Assembly (NCBI GenBank): GCA_017435385.1
Contig: JAFSFB010000005.1
Coordinates: 62,001 to 126,000 of the forward strand
DNA: 64,000 bases
Reading direction: 5' to 3'
Source of the DNA: Clostridia bacterium
GTDB taxonomy: Bacteria > Bacillota > Clostridia > Oscillospirales > Acutalibacteraceae
Shown: one piece after another, positions 25,073 through 33,857 of the stretch
How the letters are laid out: each line of letters starts with the position of its first letter
Numbering within the stretch: the first letter of the stretch is position 1
Translations under genes and position numbers: made by a program
Notes under the pieces: generated by a model
What the model saw: the letters and a program-made list of their open reading frames with translations, nothing else
Databases searched by the model: none
What the model was told of the DNA's origin: nothing

Positions 25073-27325
25073 CTAATGTTTGCGATGAAACATTAAATCA
25101 AGTCTATAATCAAGCAAATGCAAACAGAACAAACTGACTTTGAATGCGAATATAATATCGCTGTCTTTAGTTGCATAATTATTCCCATGAACACATTCAT
25201 TTCTTATATTAAAACCGTTTTCAGCGAACATTGTAAAATGAATGAAAATAAAATCGCTCGCATAGGATATTTCTTCAGTTTCATCATAAATCATTTTAAT
25301 TATTTTATTTAGTACACTAGACGGTTCTTTTAATTTATGATATTTGTCTTCCTTTTCACAAATAGGAGATATCCCATAAAATTCTCCAACTTCTCTGATT
25401 TTGTTTTCTAATATTGGGAATAATTGTGTTAAATGGGCCAGCGATGGTTTGTCAGAATGTTCTATAAATCTATATTGGGGATTGTTTTTGCAAGTTATTT
25501 CATATAGTTGTTTAGTGTTGCCAAACAAACGAAAATATGCATGAACCTTATCCTCAATTATTTTATATATACCTGATAAGTTTTCTTCAACAGACAATGA
25601 ATTTAAGAATTTGTGCTGATTAGCTTCGTGTGTTTTTTCAACAACATCTTTAATGATCATATCTATGGGATGGCTTTCATCTATGTGAATTTTTCTTTCA
25701 TATGGAAAGTCTTTTGATATGGCTATGTTATGCACCATAAAAGCAAGAGGATTTTCAGCCAAAAACGATAAGGTTTCAATGAGAGAAGTTTTCTTAAAAC
25801 GTAAACAGTCATATGCATAAGATAAAGGCTTTGATATAATTTCTGAATTAAATTTCTCTAATTCATCAGCCGATATATTTATTGAATTGTTGAACAATTT
25901 CATTGATTTGAAACATTTCTCAAAATATATACTTTGCCACAAACTTCGTATATATATGATTTCAGTTGACACTTCGTGTGAGATTACATTTCGATTATTT
26001 TTTATCTTAATTAAAAAAAGCAAATAATCTAAAAAAGCTGAAGAAATGAGAATAATACCGTCTGATGCAACATTTTCAATCACATATTCAAATTTATCGG
26101 AAACTTTATAGAAAATCTCTTTGTCAACTATAGATATAATGTCCGCATCAGTTACATAAGTTAAGAAATTGTGAATATCGTCAATATTATCAACTGCTTG
26201 GGCTTTGTTCTTTTTGTAATCTTTTAAAATGTTCTTCGCCAATTTTGGCAAAGGGAAATTATTGTTATTTAAATATGATAAATATTGGATATGGTTAATA
26301 GCAGATAACGTTTTGTACAAATCAGGCTTTTGGTTGTTTAAATCAATTTTAGGATCTCTCCAAAATGCTATCATAAACTCTAAACTTGAGCACATCAAAT
26401 AAGAGAATTGTTTTGTTTCATCAAAATTATCAACATTATCCTTCCACAATTTAAAATGTTTGCTAATCGTATTATCGGAAGGCTTTATATCAAACAAAGC
26501 ATATTCTATTGATTCAACTAAAAACTCAACATCAGTTGCTGTATAATAATTTTTGATCTTTTGCATAAGTTGAGGAGTATATGCAGTAAAATCCGGATGA
26601 GTAGAACCGTCTCTGTAAGTTATACAGGGAGTAAGCTTTCCGTTTTTGTATTCGGAGCTTAAAAGCTCTAAAATATACCTCTCTTCCCAAACGGCTATAT
26701 TTTTCCTATCGAATGTATTGCTAAATGAAAATGCATTTGCATTGTTACACATCTCAAGAAGTTGTTCGCTTGGATCTTCACAACGGTGAAAATTGTGATT
26801 TAAATTATCGCTAAATATAGATTTTTCTAACGAAAAATCTATTTGAAGTTGATCTAAAATACAATCTATTTTTTCTAGTTCATCACTAAAATTTGATGTT
26901 TCAATAATTTCAAAAATATTATAAGTTCGGAACATTTCCATATATATTACATATTTTGTTTCTGATGTTTCGTTGACAAGTTTTGCACAGAGAGCATATA
27001 AGGTAAGCAAGCGTATAAAATCGTTGCTTAAAATTAAGCTGTCAAAGTTAATTATACCTACATAGAATTGAGAAACCATATCGATATTTTTTAACCAATC
27101 AACGTCGATTTCAAGCGAGGCTACAAGCTCGTGAATTTTGTTTAAATGCTCGAATAAATCTTTTATGTGACTAAATTTACATAAAAAATCATAATTACTA
27201 TGTACTGAAAAATCTGGTTCAAAGTTCTCCTGCACATATTTTATATACCAGATCCAGTCTGTATTTTTGCTTAATATTCCATCAATGTATTTTACTTTTA
27301 TTTCATGATCAAAATAATTCTTCAC
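25073..27325 (-). CDS. Large HEPN-domain protein (DUF4209-like C-terminus)
   Basis: The product is 750 aa if translation starts at the GTG at 27325, which has CAGGAG 9 bases upstream. The frame is open to 27541, but that extension starts inside the recombinase terminator, lacks a ribosome site, and its hydrophobic stretch may be an AT-rich artefact. The protein is almost all helical. Near the C-terminus IRNECVHGN gives the Rx4H motif of HEPN ribonucleases, followed by FKVSLFCLHLLDYRL. HEPN proteins often act as RNases in toxin or phage-defence systems. It lies in the cargo slot just downstream of recombinase 1. Confidence 0.65.
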   Translation of the reverse strand: MKNYFDHEIKVKYIDGILSKNTDWIWYIKYVQENFEPDFSVHSNYDFLCKFSHIKDLFEHLNKIHELVASLEIDVDWLKNIDMVSQFYVGIINFDSLILSNDFIRLLTLYALCAKLVNETSETKYVIYMEMFRTYNIFEIIETSNFSDELEKIDCILDQLQIDFSLEKSIFSDNLNHNFHRCEDPSEQLLEMCNNANAFSFSNTFDRKNIAVWEERYILELLSSEYKNGKLTPCITYRDGSTHPDFTAYTPQLMQKIKNYYTATDVEFLVESIEYALFDIKPSDNTISKHFKLWKDNVDNFDETKQFSYLMCSSLEFMIAFWRDPKIDLNNQKPDLYKTLSAINHIQYLSYLNNNNFPLPKLAKNILKDYKKNKAQAVDNIDDIHNFLTYVTDADIISIVDKEIFYKVSDKFEYVIENVASDGIILISSAFLDYLLFLIKIKNNRNVISHEVSTEIIYIRSLWQSIYFEKCFKSMKLFNNSINISADELEKFNSEIISKPLSYAYDCLRFKKTSLIETLSFLAENPLAFMVHNIAISKDFPYERKIHIDESHPIDMIIKDVVEKTHEANQHKFLNSLSVEENLSGIYKIIEDKVHAYFRLFGNTKQLYEITCKNNPQYRFIEHSDKPSLAHLTQLFPILENKIREVGEFYGISPICEKEDKYHKLKEPSSVLNKIIKMIYDETEEISYASDFIFIHFTMFAENGFNIRNECVHGNNYATKDSDIIFAFKVSLFCLHLLDYRLDLMFHRKH

Positions 27326-27480
27326 GATAAAATACTCCTGTATTCTTAATAATAATGGGAAATCTGATATAACTATTATAACTAAAAAAAGAAAAATGAA
27401 CAAGGCTAATCTTGATAAGATCTTTTTTGAAAGAAATCTCTTAATCATGTGTAGTTTACGTGGATTACATTTGCTTAATA

Positions 27481-27519
27481 CAAACAAAAACTCCCTCTGC
27501 TGTTTCCAACAGAGGGAGT
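27481..27519 (-). terminator. Terminator of recombinase 1
   Basis: ACTCCCTCTG / CAGAGGGAGT hairpin (27490-27519), then TTTTTGTTTG on the minus strand. The T-tract word is shared with the recombinase 2 terminator at 43142, although the stems differ. Confidence 0.88.
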
Positions 27520-27527
27520 CGGTTATA

Positions 27528-29372
27528 TCAGATATAGACATCGACGGTTAGGTCTTCCCATTGATACGGGCGGAGATATTTACCCGTCGATTTTCTGTGT
27601 TTCAGAGCGTCACCGTAGCCGATGTCAACTCTTAAAAACAGGTCAGTCCTATTAACCTTTGATAGCTGCCTGTACTGCTCCAATGCGGATGGGGAAATCT
27701 CTTCCGAATCAACCGAAAGAGAGCAATTTTCGGCTCTTTTTCCGTTGATTTCGCAGTCAATCGGCTCATTTTCTTTGCCAAAACGCAGATACCACTTGAA
27801 TTCATGGGGAGTCACAACAATCTTCTTTATGAGTGCTTCAATCACATACGGAGGTACATCGCCTTCGTCTTCGGGGTATGTATATCTGTCGAGTGCATAC
27901 CGCAGGAATGTTATCTTTTCTTCGTAGTCCTCATAGATAGGTTCGTATCGTGCGGGAGCAAGGTCAGCAAGTTCGTTGTTGACTGCTGTCATCTGCTTTT
28001 TAATTGGCTCAATTTTTTCAGCAAGGTCATCTTTTGTAATAATACCGTCTGCACACATATCAATTAAACTGTCATATCTCTGTTTGAGGTCTTTCAGCAG
28101 TGCTTCTTTCCTTGCTATCAGCTCGGAATTATCGGTTTTCTCGTTTGAAAGTTCATAGTGCTTTCTCAATACGGATTCTGCAATTGCGAGAACCCTCTGT
28201 TTGTCGGATAAAAACTTATCAAAAATGAACTTTGCCATCAGGTCGAGCTTCCATTCGGGAATCATCGGTGAACGGCAGGCATCTTCAAGCGGTAACCCTC
28301 TCTTTTTTCTGCTTTCGTAGCTACCGTGATTAATAACATAATAGCATTGATAAGCATATTTTGTGTTCTCTCCCGAACCCGACCATTTAACTCTGTTGAA
28401 TTTGTGACCGCATTCGCAGACGAGAAGTTTACCCCATACGGTTTTCGGCGGTGTTTTGCCCTTGGGTTTTCTGCCTGAATTCAGATTTTTCATTTCTCCT
28501 CTTTTACTTGCCATAATTTTTTGCACCCTTTCATATTCATCTACGGATACTATCGGCGTGTGGGTTCCCTGAACCTGTGTAAGCTCGATTTCACCATAGT
28601 TTTTTGTCTTTTTCTGATCAAGATAATTTTCAACGTACTCTTTGTGATATGTAATTATTCCGCAGTAAAATGTGTTTTGCAGAACATGGGATATGACCGT
28701 ACAGTGCCATCGGGATTTACCCATTGAGGTCAGTCTGCCTCTGCGTTCGAGCTCATCTTTGATTTTCATCAGACCGTCACCCGCAAGGTACATATCATAA
28801 ATCATTCTCACAGTTTCCGCTTGTTCGGGATTTATAACAAGGTCTTTACCGACCCTGTCATAACCGAGAATATTGCCGTTGCCGTAAAAAACTCCGTTGT
28901 TCATCGAAACCTGCTGTCCGCTTTTAACTCGGATTGATGTTTTACGGCTTTCTTCCTGAGCAAGGCTCGCCATAAGCGAAAGCCTCAGCTCACCGTCGCC
29001 GTCAAAAGTCTTGATTCCGTCATTGATGAAGAACACCTCAACTCCGACCCGTCGCAAAGCTTTGGTGAAATGCAGAGTTTCTTCGGTGTTTCTTGCAAAT
29101 CGGGAAACCTCACGTGTGATAATAAGGTCGAATTTGTGTTCGTGGGCATCTGAAATCATTTGTGTGAATCCCGGTCTTTTTTCAGCCGAAGTGCCCGTTA
29201 TACCTTCATCGATGTACTTATCGACAAGAATCCATTCGGGGTGTCGCTCAAGAAAAGCGTTATACCATTCGAGCTGATTGCCCAAGGCATAAACCTGTGC
29301 TTCGTGTTCGGTTGAAACTCGGGCATAGATTACCACCCTCTTTTCTTTTGGTGTATCAAACGGATACATCAT
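27528..29372 (-). CDS. Large serine recombinase 1
   Basis: The 614-aa protein has an N-terminal resolvase catalytic domain with VIYARVSTE (nucleophile Ser20), DEGITGTS and REVSRFARN. A recombinase domain follows (about 190-290), then a zinc ribbon (CECGHKF with later Cys) and a C-terminal coiled coil (about 400-470). It would move or integrate the element by site-specific recombination. It is about 55-60% like recombinase 2 by eye and shares its end, WxDxxxxVYI. The upstream 66-aa gene overlaps it by 17 bp. It looks intact. Confidence 0.93.
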   Translation of the reverse strand: MMYPFDTPKEKRVVIYARVSTEHEAQVYALGNQLEWYNAFLERHPEWILVDKYIDEGITGTSAEKRPGFTQMISDAHEHKFDLIITREVSRFARNTEETLHFTKALRRVGVEVFFINDGIKTFDGDGELRLSLMASLAQEESRKTSIRVKSGQQVSMNNGVFYGNGNILGYDRVGKDLVINPEQAETVRMIYDMYLAGDGLMKIKDELERRGRLTSMGKSRWHCTVISHVLQNTFYCGIITYHKEYVENYLDQKKTKNYGEIELTQVQGTHTPIVSVDEYERVQKIMASKRGEMKNLNSGRKPKGKTPPKTVWGKLLVCECGHKFNRVKWSGSGENTKYAYQCYYVINHGSYESRKKRGLPLEDACRSPMIPEWKLDLMAKFIFDKFLSDKQRVLAIAESVLRKHYELSNEKTDNSELIARKEALLKDLKQRYDSLIDMCADGIITKDDLAEKIEPIKKQMTAVNNELADLAPARYEPIYEDYEEKITFLRYALDRYTYPEDEGDVPPYVIEALIKKIVVTPHEFKWYLRFGKENEPIDCEINGKRAENCSLSVDSEEISPSALEQYRQLSKVNRTDLFLRVDIGYGDALKHRKSTGKYLRPYQWEDLTVDVYI

Positions 29373-29556
29373 TTTTTATCTCCTTTCTGTCCGAACGGTA
29401 GAACAAGAATTCAGATGTATCTACCTTATCGGCATTTTCATTTAAAATTTCGTGGAACATTTCTTCAGAAATTAAACCGTCGGCACAAAGCTGCTGGATA
29501 AGTTTCAGTGCGGCGAAATAAAGAGCTGAATCATATTCCGATTCCATATTATTCAT
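29356..29556 (-). CDS. SHOCT-like small protein paired with recombinase 1
   Basis: The 66-aa protein (ALYFAALKLIQQLCADGLIS, then a Phe-His-x-Ile-Leu segment) has the short C-terminal-oligomerisation-like helix pair. The ATG at 29556 has AAGGAG five bases upstream; an upstream extension of the frame lies inside the palindrome array and is not credible. A same-length homologue precedes recombinase 2 (45092-45292), so the pair is a conserved unit. It may be a recombination directionality or accessory factor; that is inference. Confidence 0.75.
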   Translation of the reverse strand: MNNMESEYDSALYFAALKLIQQLCADGLISEEMFHEILNENADKVDTSEFLFYRSDRKEIKNDVSV

Positions 29557-29607
29557 AAAACTCCTTTCTTGCAAGGATGTAGATTTGCTCCTTGCGGTTG
29601 ATTTTTC

Positions 29608-30099
29608 AACTTCTGCCCAAGTTGGGCAGAAGTTAGTTTTGTTTAACTTCCGACCAAGTTGGTTGGAAGTTGTTTTCGGAACTTGTTCCCAACTTGGGAA
29701 CAAGTTAATTTCGGGTAACTTCTGTTCAACCTGACCAGAAGTCGGAAATTCAGACCAACTTGGACTGAATTACTTTAACTTTCAGAAATCCGGCCCAACT
29801 TGGGCTGAATTATTTTGCATTGAGAAATTGTGTCCAACTTGGGCACAAATTTTTTACTTTCCGACAAGTTGTCAGGAAGTTGCTTATGTTCCGAAATTCT
29901 GTCCAACCTGGGCAGAATTATTTTTAACTTGTGTCCAACTTGGTCACAAGTTGAGTTTGTTCGGGAAACCTGTCCAACTTGGACAGATTTATTTTTAACT
30001 TGTACTCAGCTTGAGCACAAGTTGAGTTCGTAGTTTTAACTTCTATGCAATTTGCGTAGAAGTTAGTTTTTTAACTTCCGTCCAACTTGAGTGGAAGTT
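29608..30099. repeat. Array of 14 covarying 27-bp imperfect palindromes
   Basis: Unit starts are at 29608, 29645, 29680, 29717, 29746, 29786, 29825, 29855, 29894, 29926, 29965, 29997, 30038 and 30073. Each unit has 13-bp arms around one central base. The middle is CCAACTTGG or a close variant, and the ends are AACTT/AAGTT or AAATT/AATTT. Positions 6-9 vary between units (CTGC, CCGA, GTTC, GTGT, CTAT...), and the opposite arm usually changes to match. Units 1 and 3 are perfect. Spacers are 2-14 bp and T-rich on the plus strand. The array fills the gap between the relaxase stop and the SHOCT-like gene. Confidence 0.92.
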
Positions 30100-30100
30100 G

Positions 30101-31051
30101 TTATTCGTGAATCTGCGATGAGATTTTGCCTCTATTTTTATACGCACCGAGAATTTCGGGCGGTATGTTTTCGACTGTCTTTTTGAGTTCTTCGTATTCC
30201 TGAAGTTTGCGGGAAATTTCAAGTTTTTTGAGGGTGCTCTTTTTACTGTCATCAAGCTTTTTCTCAAGCTCTGTTATCTCTGTCTTTAGTGTCTTATACG
30301 CTGTGTCATATTTTTTCAGCTTTGTCTTCATCTGCTCAACACCGGGGATGTATTCATCGAGCAACGCTTCGATTTCTGCAACTTTTTTCTTTGCATTCAG
30401 CGGATTGATTTCCGTCAGTAAGTTCATCAGCATTTCTCTTTGTTTGTTCAGCTTTACAGCTTGTTTGAAAAGCCTTGGCGAAATATGTTCTCTGCCCGTT
30501 TCACTTGCACTTTCGCCCCGTTCCATATCGGGATATTTCTTCACCATGTGTTTCCAGAATTCATCCTGCCACCAGGTCAGCTTTTTTCTGTTGCCGACTA
30601 TGTCTTTCGCACTCAGTCTGCCGTCATCCGTTATCGGGACAAACGACAGATGCATATGCGGTGTTTTTTCATCAACGTGAATTACCGCCGATAAAATTCT
30701 TTCTTGCGGAACATGTTTCAGAATGAATTTCAGGGCGTATTCAAAATATTCTTTGATCTGTGCTTTTTTCTTATCCTTGAAAAATTCGGGACTTGCTGTT
30801 ATCAGCGTTTCAACAACTCTGACGCTGTCTGTTCTTGTTCTGCAGCCTGCGGCTGCAATCTGTCTTTCCGCTTCTGCACGGTATTTTGAATTCGGTTTAA
30901 CAAGATGAATGTTGTATTTGCTTCTCTCGGTATCAACGTCGGGATTACTCGCATAAACCTCTTTCGTGCGTTCATTATGAGCCTCAATTCTGCTTATTTC
31001 GGGACCTTTGTATTTTGCAAATCTCAGTATTCCGTATTGCGGTTTTGTCAT
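30101..31051 (-). CDS. MobV-family (Pre/Mob) relaxase
   Basis: The 316-aa protein has the Mob_Pre signature: HNERTKEVYASNPDVDTERS near the start, then VIHVDEKTPHMHLSFVPI (metal-binding HxH) and a C-terminal coiled coil (about 230-290). MobV relaxases nick oriT and lead plasmid or IME strand transfer. A pMV158-type oriT is at 33858-33902. It overlaps the upstream Cys-rich gene by 4 bases. It is shorter than plasmid Mob proteins (400-500 aa), but its catalytic domain looks complete. Confidence 0.9.
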   Translation of the reverse strand: MTKPQYGILRFAKYKGPEISRIEAHNERTKEVYASNPDVDTERSKYNIHLVKPNSKYRAEAERQIAAAGCRTRTDSVRVVETLITASPEFFKDKKKAQIKEYFEYALKFILKHVPQERILSAVIHVDEKTPHMHLSFVPITDDGRLSAKDIVGNRKKLTWWQDEFWKHMVKKYPDMERGESASETGREHISPRLFKQAVKLNKQREMLMNLLTEINPLNAKKKVAEIEALLDEYIPGVEQMKTKLKKYDTAYKTLKTEITELEKKLDDSKKSTLKKLEISRKLQEYEELKKTVENIPPEILGAYKNRGKISSQIHE

Positions 31052-31410
31052 CTTTCACCTTCTTTCTTTTCTCTGTGTTTACGGACTCTCGCTGCATTCA
31101 TAATTCTTTGAGCCTCTTTTCTGCAAGACTCGGAACAATAAACTTTTCTGCCGTCATACGCAAATTTCTTTCCGCAATGTTTACAGCTTTTCAAATGCTT
31201 ATCGAAGAAAACTGCTTCGAGTTCTGGGTCAAGCGGTAAAACGGAGTCACGGAAGTATCGGCAGATTTTGTCGTTTGCAAAATGCTTTGTGAACATATAG
31301 CAATCGCATTCAAGCGGCAGACAGCCGTAATCTTTTCTGTAATTGGCACAGTTGCCGACCACAAGTTTTTTGATTCTCTGTTTTTCTTTGTCGGTTAATT
31401 CTCTTGACAT
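31048..31410 (-). CDS. Cysteine-rich VLP-type protein
   Basis: The 120-aa protein has NCANYRKDYGCLPLECDCYM, then CRYFRDSVLPLDPELEAVF and a zinc-finger-like CKHCGKKFAYDGRKVYCSES. This is the Cys_rich_VLP pattern commonly encoded beside relaxases of gut Firmicutes. The ATG at 31410 is chosen for its GGAGG site. It is translationally coupled to the relaxase gene. It probably binds nucleic acid through zinc; its role in mobilization is unproven. Confidence 0.8.
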   Translation of the reverse strand: MSRELTDKEKQRIKKLVVGNCANYRKDYGCLPLECDCYMFTKHFANDKICRYFRDSVLPLDPELEAVFFDKHLKSCKHCGKKFAYDGRKVYCSESCRKEAQRIMNAARVRKHREKKEGER

Positions 31411-31441
31411 TTTCAGACCTCCTTTCTTTTGGGCATAGAGA

Positions 31442-31478
31442 AAGCGAACCGCCGACACAATGCGTCAACGATTCGCTT
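31442..31478 (-). promoter_or_regulatory. Leader hairpin of the mobilization operon
   Basis: Read as minus-strand RNA, AAGCGAAUCGUUGAC pairs with GUCGGCGGUUCGCUU over 15 continuous positions, including three G-U pairs. On the other strand those become A-C mismatches, so the structure is strand-specific. It sits 30-65 bases before the Cys-rich protein start. No T-run follows at once. An attenuator or translation-control role is possible. Confidence 0.5.
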
Positions 31479-31740
31479 GTAAAATATTAAAATTTCAGTT
31501 TGCGGTAAATTCACCTCCGATATCTTTAATCGACTTTATCCGTCTATAGACATTATACTGATTTTTTGCCGTTACCCTGTCAAAATCAAGTGTCTTGCAA
31601 TTTTGCGTTGTTCACAGCTCTTGGAATTTGCAGATTTGCAAGTTTCAGAAGATAAAAGTTGTTTTTCATCGCCTGACAGTCCGTTTTTTGGTACATATAA
31701 ATTTGCTATAATTAACTTAACAAGATTAGAATTGACATCC

Positions 31741-31769
31741 TTGACCAAAATTTTTTATCTCAATATAAT
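31741..31769 (+). promoter_or_regulatory. Sigma-A type promoter for the regulator operon
   Basis: TTGACC (31741-31746), exactly 17 bp, TATAAT (31764-31769). It lies 31 bp before the ATG at 31800, which has AAAGGAG. The rest of the gap 31479-31740 shows no gene. Confidence 0.85.
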
Positions 31770-31799
31770 TAAATCAAAAAAACAAAAGGAGACTGATAA

Positions 31800-32606
31800 A
31801 TGCCATACTTACACGGAACACTTGGAGAAAGAATTGCCGACCTGCGTGAGCAGAGAGGTCTGAAGAAAAAAGAACTTGCAGATATGGTTGGTGTTGATGC
31901 ATCAACAATCGGCAGAATAGAAAGTAACGAAACTCATAAAATTGACAGCAATCTGATTCTGAACATTGCAAGAGTTTTCGGAGTTTCAACCGATTTTATT
32001 TTTTGCCTTTCCGACGATCCCGAGCCGAAAAATTTCAGCATCGGTGAACTTGGTCTGACCATAGAAGCTGCGAAGAAAATTTATACAGGTGAGATTGACC
32101 CCGACGTTCTGAATATGTTGCTTGAGCATCCGAACTTCGGGATTCTTTCAAATAAAATTGCTCATTTCTTCAAAGGCACTTTTGCCGAAGGATTTGCAGT
32201 TCAGAATCAGCTTTATGATATGGTCAGTAGAACCGTATGCGGTGACGATGAAATCTCAAAGGAAGTATCGGAAGATATACAAAGCATGAAAACTCCGATA
32301 TATCAAGCTGACTTAACTATGATTGATAACGGATTTATGTCAATCGTAAAAGATATAAAGAAAACCGTTGATACCGATTTTTCACATTCAAGAAAACTTA
32401 CAGAGGAAACATTTGAAGGAATCCGTCAGAGTCTTGTCAGAAGCGGCGGCAGTCTGTCCTACAAGAGAATAACAGCAGAAAATATGGCAGATGCCGTTAT
32501 TGAACAGATTAGCCGTTTCGACGGTATTACCCCGGAGATGAAAACTAATCTTCGCAATGCTTTGATTCCGATTTTTATGCAACCGCAGAGAGGTAAACAC
32601 AGATGA
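31800..32606 (+). CDS. XRE-family regulator with long C-terminal domain
   Basis: The 268-aa protein has an N-terminal HTH (LGERIADLREQRGLKKKELA, then DASTIGRIESNE; residues 8-65). About 200 further helical residues are not recognised. It overlaps the following sigma-like gene by 4 bases (ATGA). It probably controls the mobile element's transfer genes together with that sigma-like protein. It has its own promoter, and the divergent mobilization operon starts 390 bp away. Confidence 0.85.
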   Translation: MPYLHGTLGERIADLREQRGLKKKELADMVGVDASTIGRIESNETHKIDSNLILNIARVFGVSTDFIFCLSDDPEPKNFSIGELGLTIEAAKKIYTGEIDPDVLNMLLEHPNFGILSNKIAHFFKGTFAEGFAVQNQLYDMVSRTVCGDDEISKEVSEDIQSMKTPIYQADLTMIDNGFMSIVKDIKKTVDTDFSHSRKLTEETFEGIRQSLVRSGGSLSYKRITAENMADAVIEQISRFDGITPEMKTNLRNALIPIFMQPQRGKHR

Positions 32607-33694
32607 CAAACGAAGAGCTTTGCGTATTGGCTCAGGGAGGAGAAGAAACTGCAAAGCACCGTCTTGTTGAAAACAATCTCGGATTTATCAAAAAGCTTGC
32701 AAACAAATACTCGGAAGATTTTGAAAACTTCGGAATTGATTTTGAAGAAATCGTGCAGGAAGGCTGCATCGGAATTCTTGAAGCAGTTAACAGGTTTGAT
32801 ATAAACAAAGGCACAAAATTTCTGACTTATGCCACAGCATATATAGAAAAATACATACTTCTGCTTCCTGAAAAATACGGTTATGAGGTTTATGAAGTTG
32901 ATGAAGAAACAGAAGAAAAAACTTATTTCTCGTTTATGAGTTTTGATGGTGAAAACGAAGAAGGTGAATCCGATGCAGACTATATCGAGAGCACTCTTTT
33001 AGCAAGGCAACCTTATATCTACAAGGCTTCACCCGAAAACATTTTCTTTGAAAAGTTGAAAAACTTATTGCTCTGTGGGTCGGTTAAAGAACTCAATGAC
33101 CGTGAACGGGAATATCTTTCTTATCGTTTCGGACTTGAAGACGGTGTTCATCACACCCGAAAAGAATCGGCAGAACATTTCCATTTGAAAGAAGTCCGTG
33201 CCAAACAGATTGAAAAAAGTGCGATGAAAAATATAAGAAAACATTTTGAACCGCAATGGGATTATATCTGTAGTCGTAAGTCCGACTGCTCTGAAGAAAA
33301 AGAATATATAGTTTTTGAAAATTTCACAGATATTACTGCGGCATCAAAACTGTATTATTTCGCTCATAAGCACGGACTTTCGGAAGCGCTTGAAGTGTTC
33401 TCGGGCAGAACATTAAAGGTTTCCGTTCCGATAAAAACTGAACTTTACGGAATAAAAATTGACGGGTTGATTTTGTCAACACGCACCGTAAACATTCTGA
33501 AGAAAAATAAAATTACGACGCTCGGGAAACTGATTGCAAAAATTCAAAACGGTCAGCTTCGGAGCATAAAAAATATCGGCACAAAAACTGTTTCGGAAAT
33601 ACAAATCTGCGTTCTGAATTTCTGCTACGGAGAGCTCGATTATCTGCAAAAAATATATTTTTTCAAGCTGCTTCTTTGCGACAATTGCAGATAA
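32603..33694 (+). CDS. Sigma-70-like protein fused to an RNA polymerase alpha-CTD-like domain
   Basis: The 363-aa protein has sigma region 2 (NNLGFIKKLANKYSEDFENF, then EEIVQEGCIGILEAVNRFD and TYATAYIEKYI; residues 24-85). Region 4 is at about 160-215 (LNDREREYLSYRFGLEDG, HTRKESAEHF). Residues about 285-350 (LSTRTVNILKKNKITTLGKL, then SIKNIGTKTVSEI) match the helix-hairpin-helix alpha-CTD of RpoA. Region 3 is short or absent. The protein could recruit polymerase and also contact UP-like DNA. It is coupled to the XRE gene. Confidence 0.78.
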   Translation: MTNEELCVLAQGGEETAKHRLVENNLGFIKKLANKYSEDFENFGIDFEEIVQEGCIGILEAVNRFDINKGTKFLTYATAYIEKYILLLPEKYGYEVYEVDEETEEKTYFSFMSFDGENEEGESDADYIESTLLARQPYIYKASPENIFFEKLKNLLLCGSVKELNDREREYLSYRFGLEDGVHHTRKESAEHFHLKEVRAKQIEKSAMKNIRKHFEPQWDYICSRKSDCSEEKEYIVFENFTDITAASKLYYFAHKHGLSEALEVFSGRTLKVSVPIKTELYGIKIDGLILSTRTVNILKKNKITTLGKLIAKIQNGQLRSIKNIGTKTVSEIQICVLNFCYGELDYLQKIYFFKLLLCDNCR

Positions 33695-33857
33695 TTTTCC
33701 GCTGCGGCGGGGAGTCTTATATACCGTTTGTTCCTTTTCCGAGCAGTCAGAAAAAAATTTTTTTCTGTTCTTTCCTGAACTTATCTGCCTGCTCTGCACC
33801 GCTGAAAAGTCTGCTGTCATGTAAGGCGACAGACATCCTTTTCACCGCCGACGGAAC

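Noticed and set aside
27326..27541. N-terminal transmembrane extension of the 25073 HEPN protein
   Set aside because: It would start inside the recombinase terminator with no ribosome site. The GTG at 27325 has CAGGAG at good spacing. It is left open as a less likely start.
29557..30033. Coding frames through the palindrome array, including an N-terminal extension of the SHOCT-like gene
   Set aside because: They arise from the repeat sequence, lack ribosome sites, and the homologous protein at 45092-45292 has no such extension.
29608..30099. CRISPR array
   Set aside because: Units are palindromes with varying arms, and the spacers are 2-14 bp, T-rich and not unique spacer-sized. No cas genes are present.
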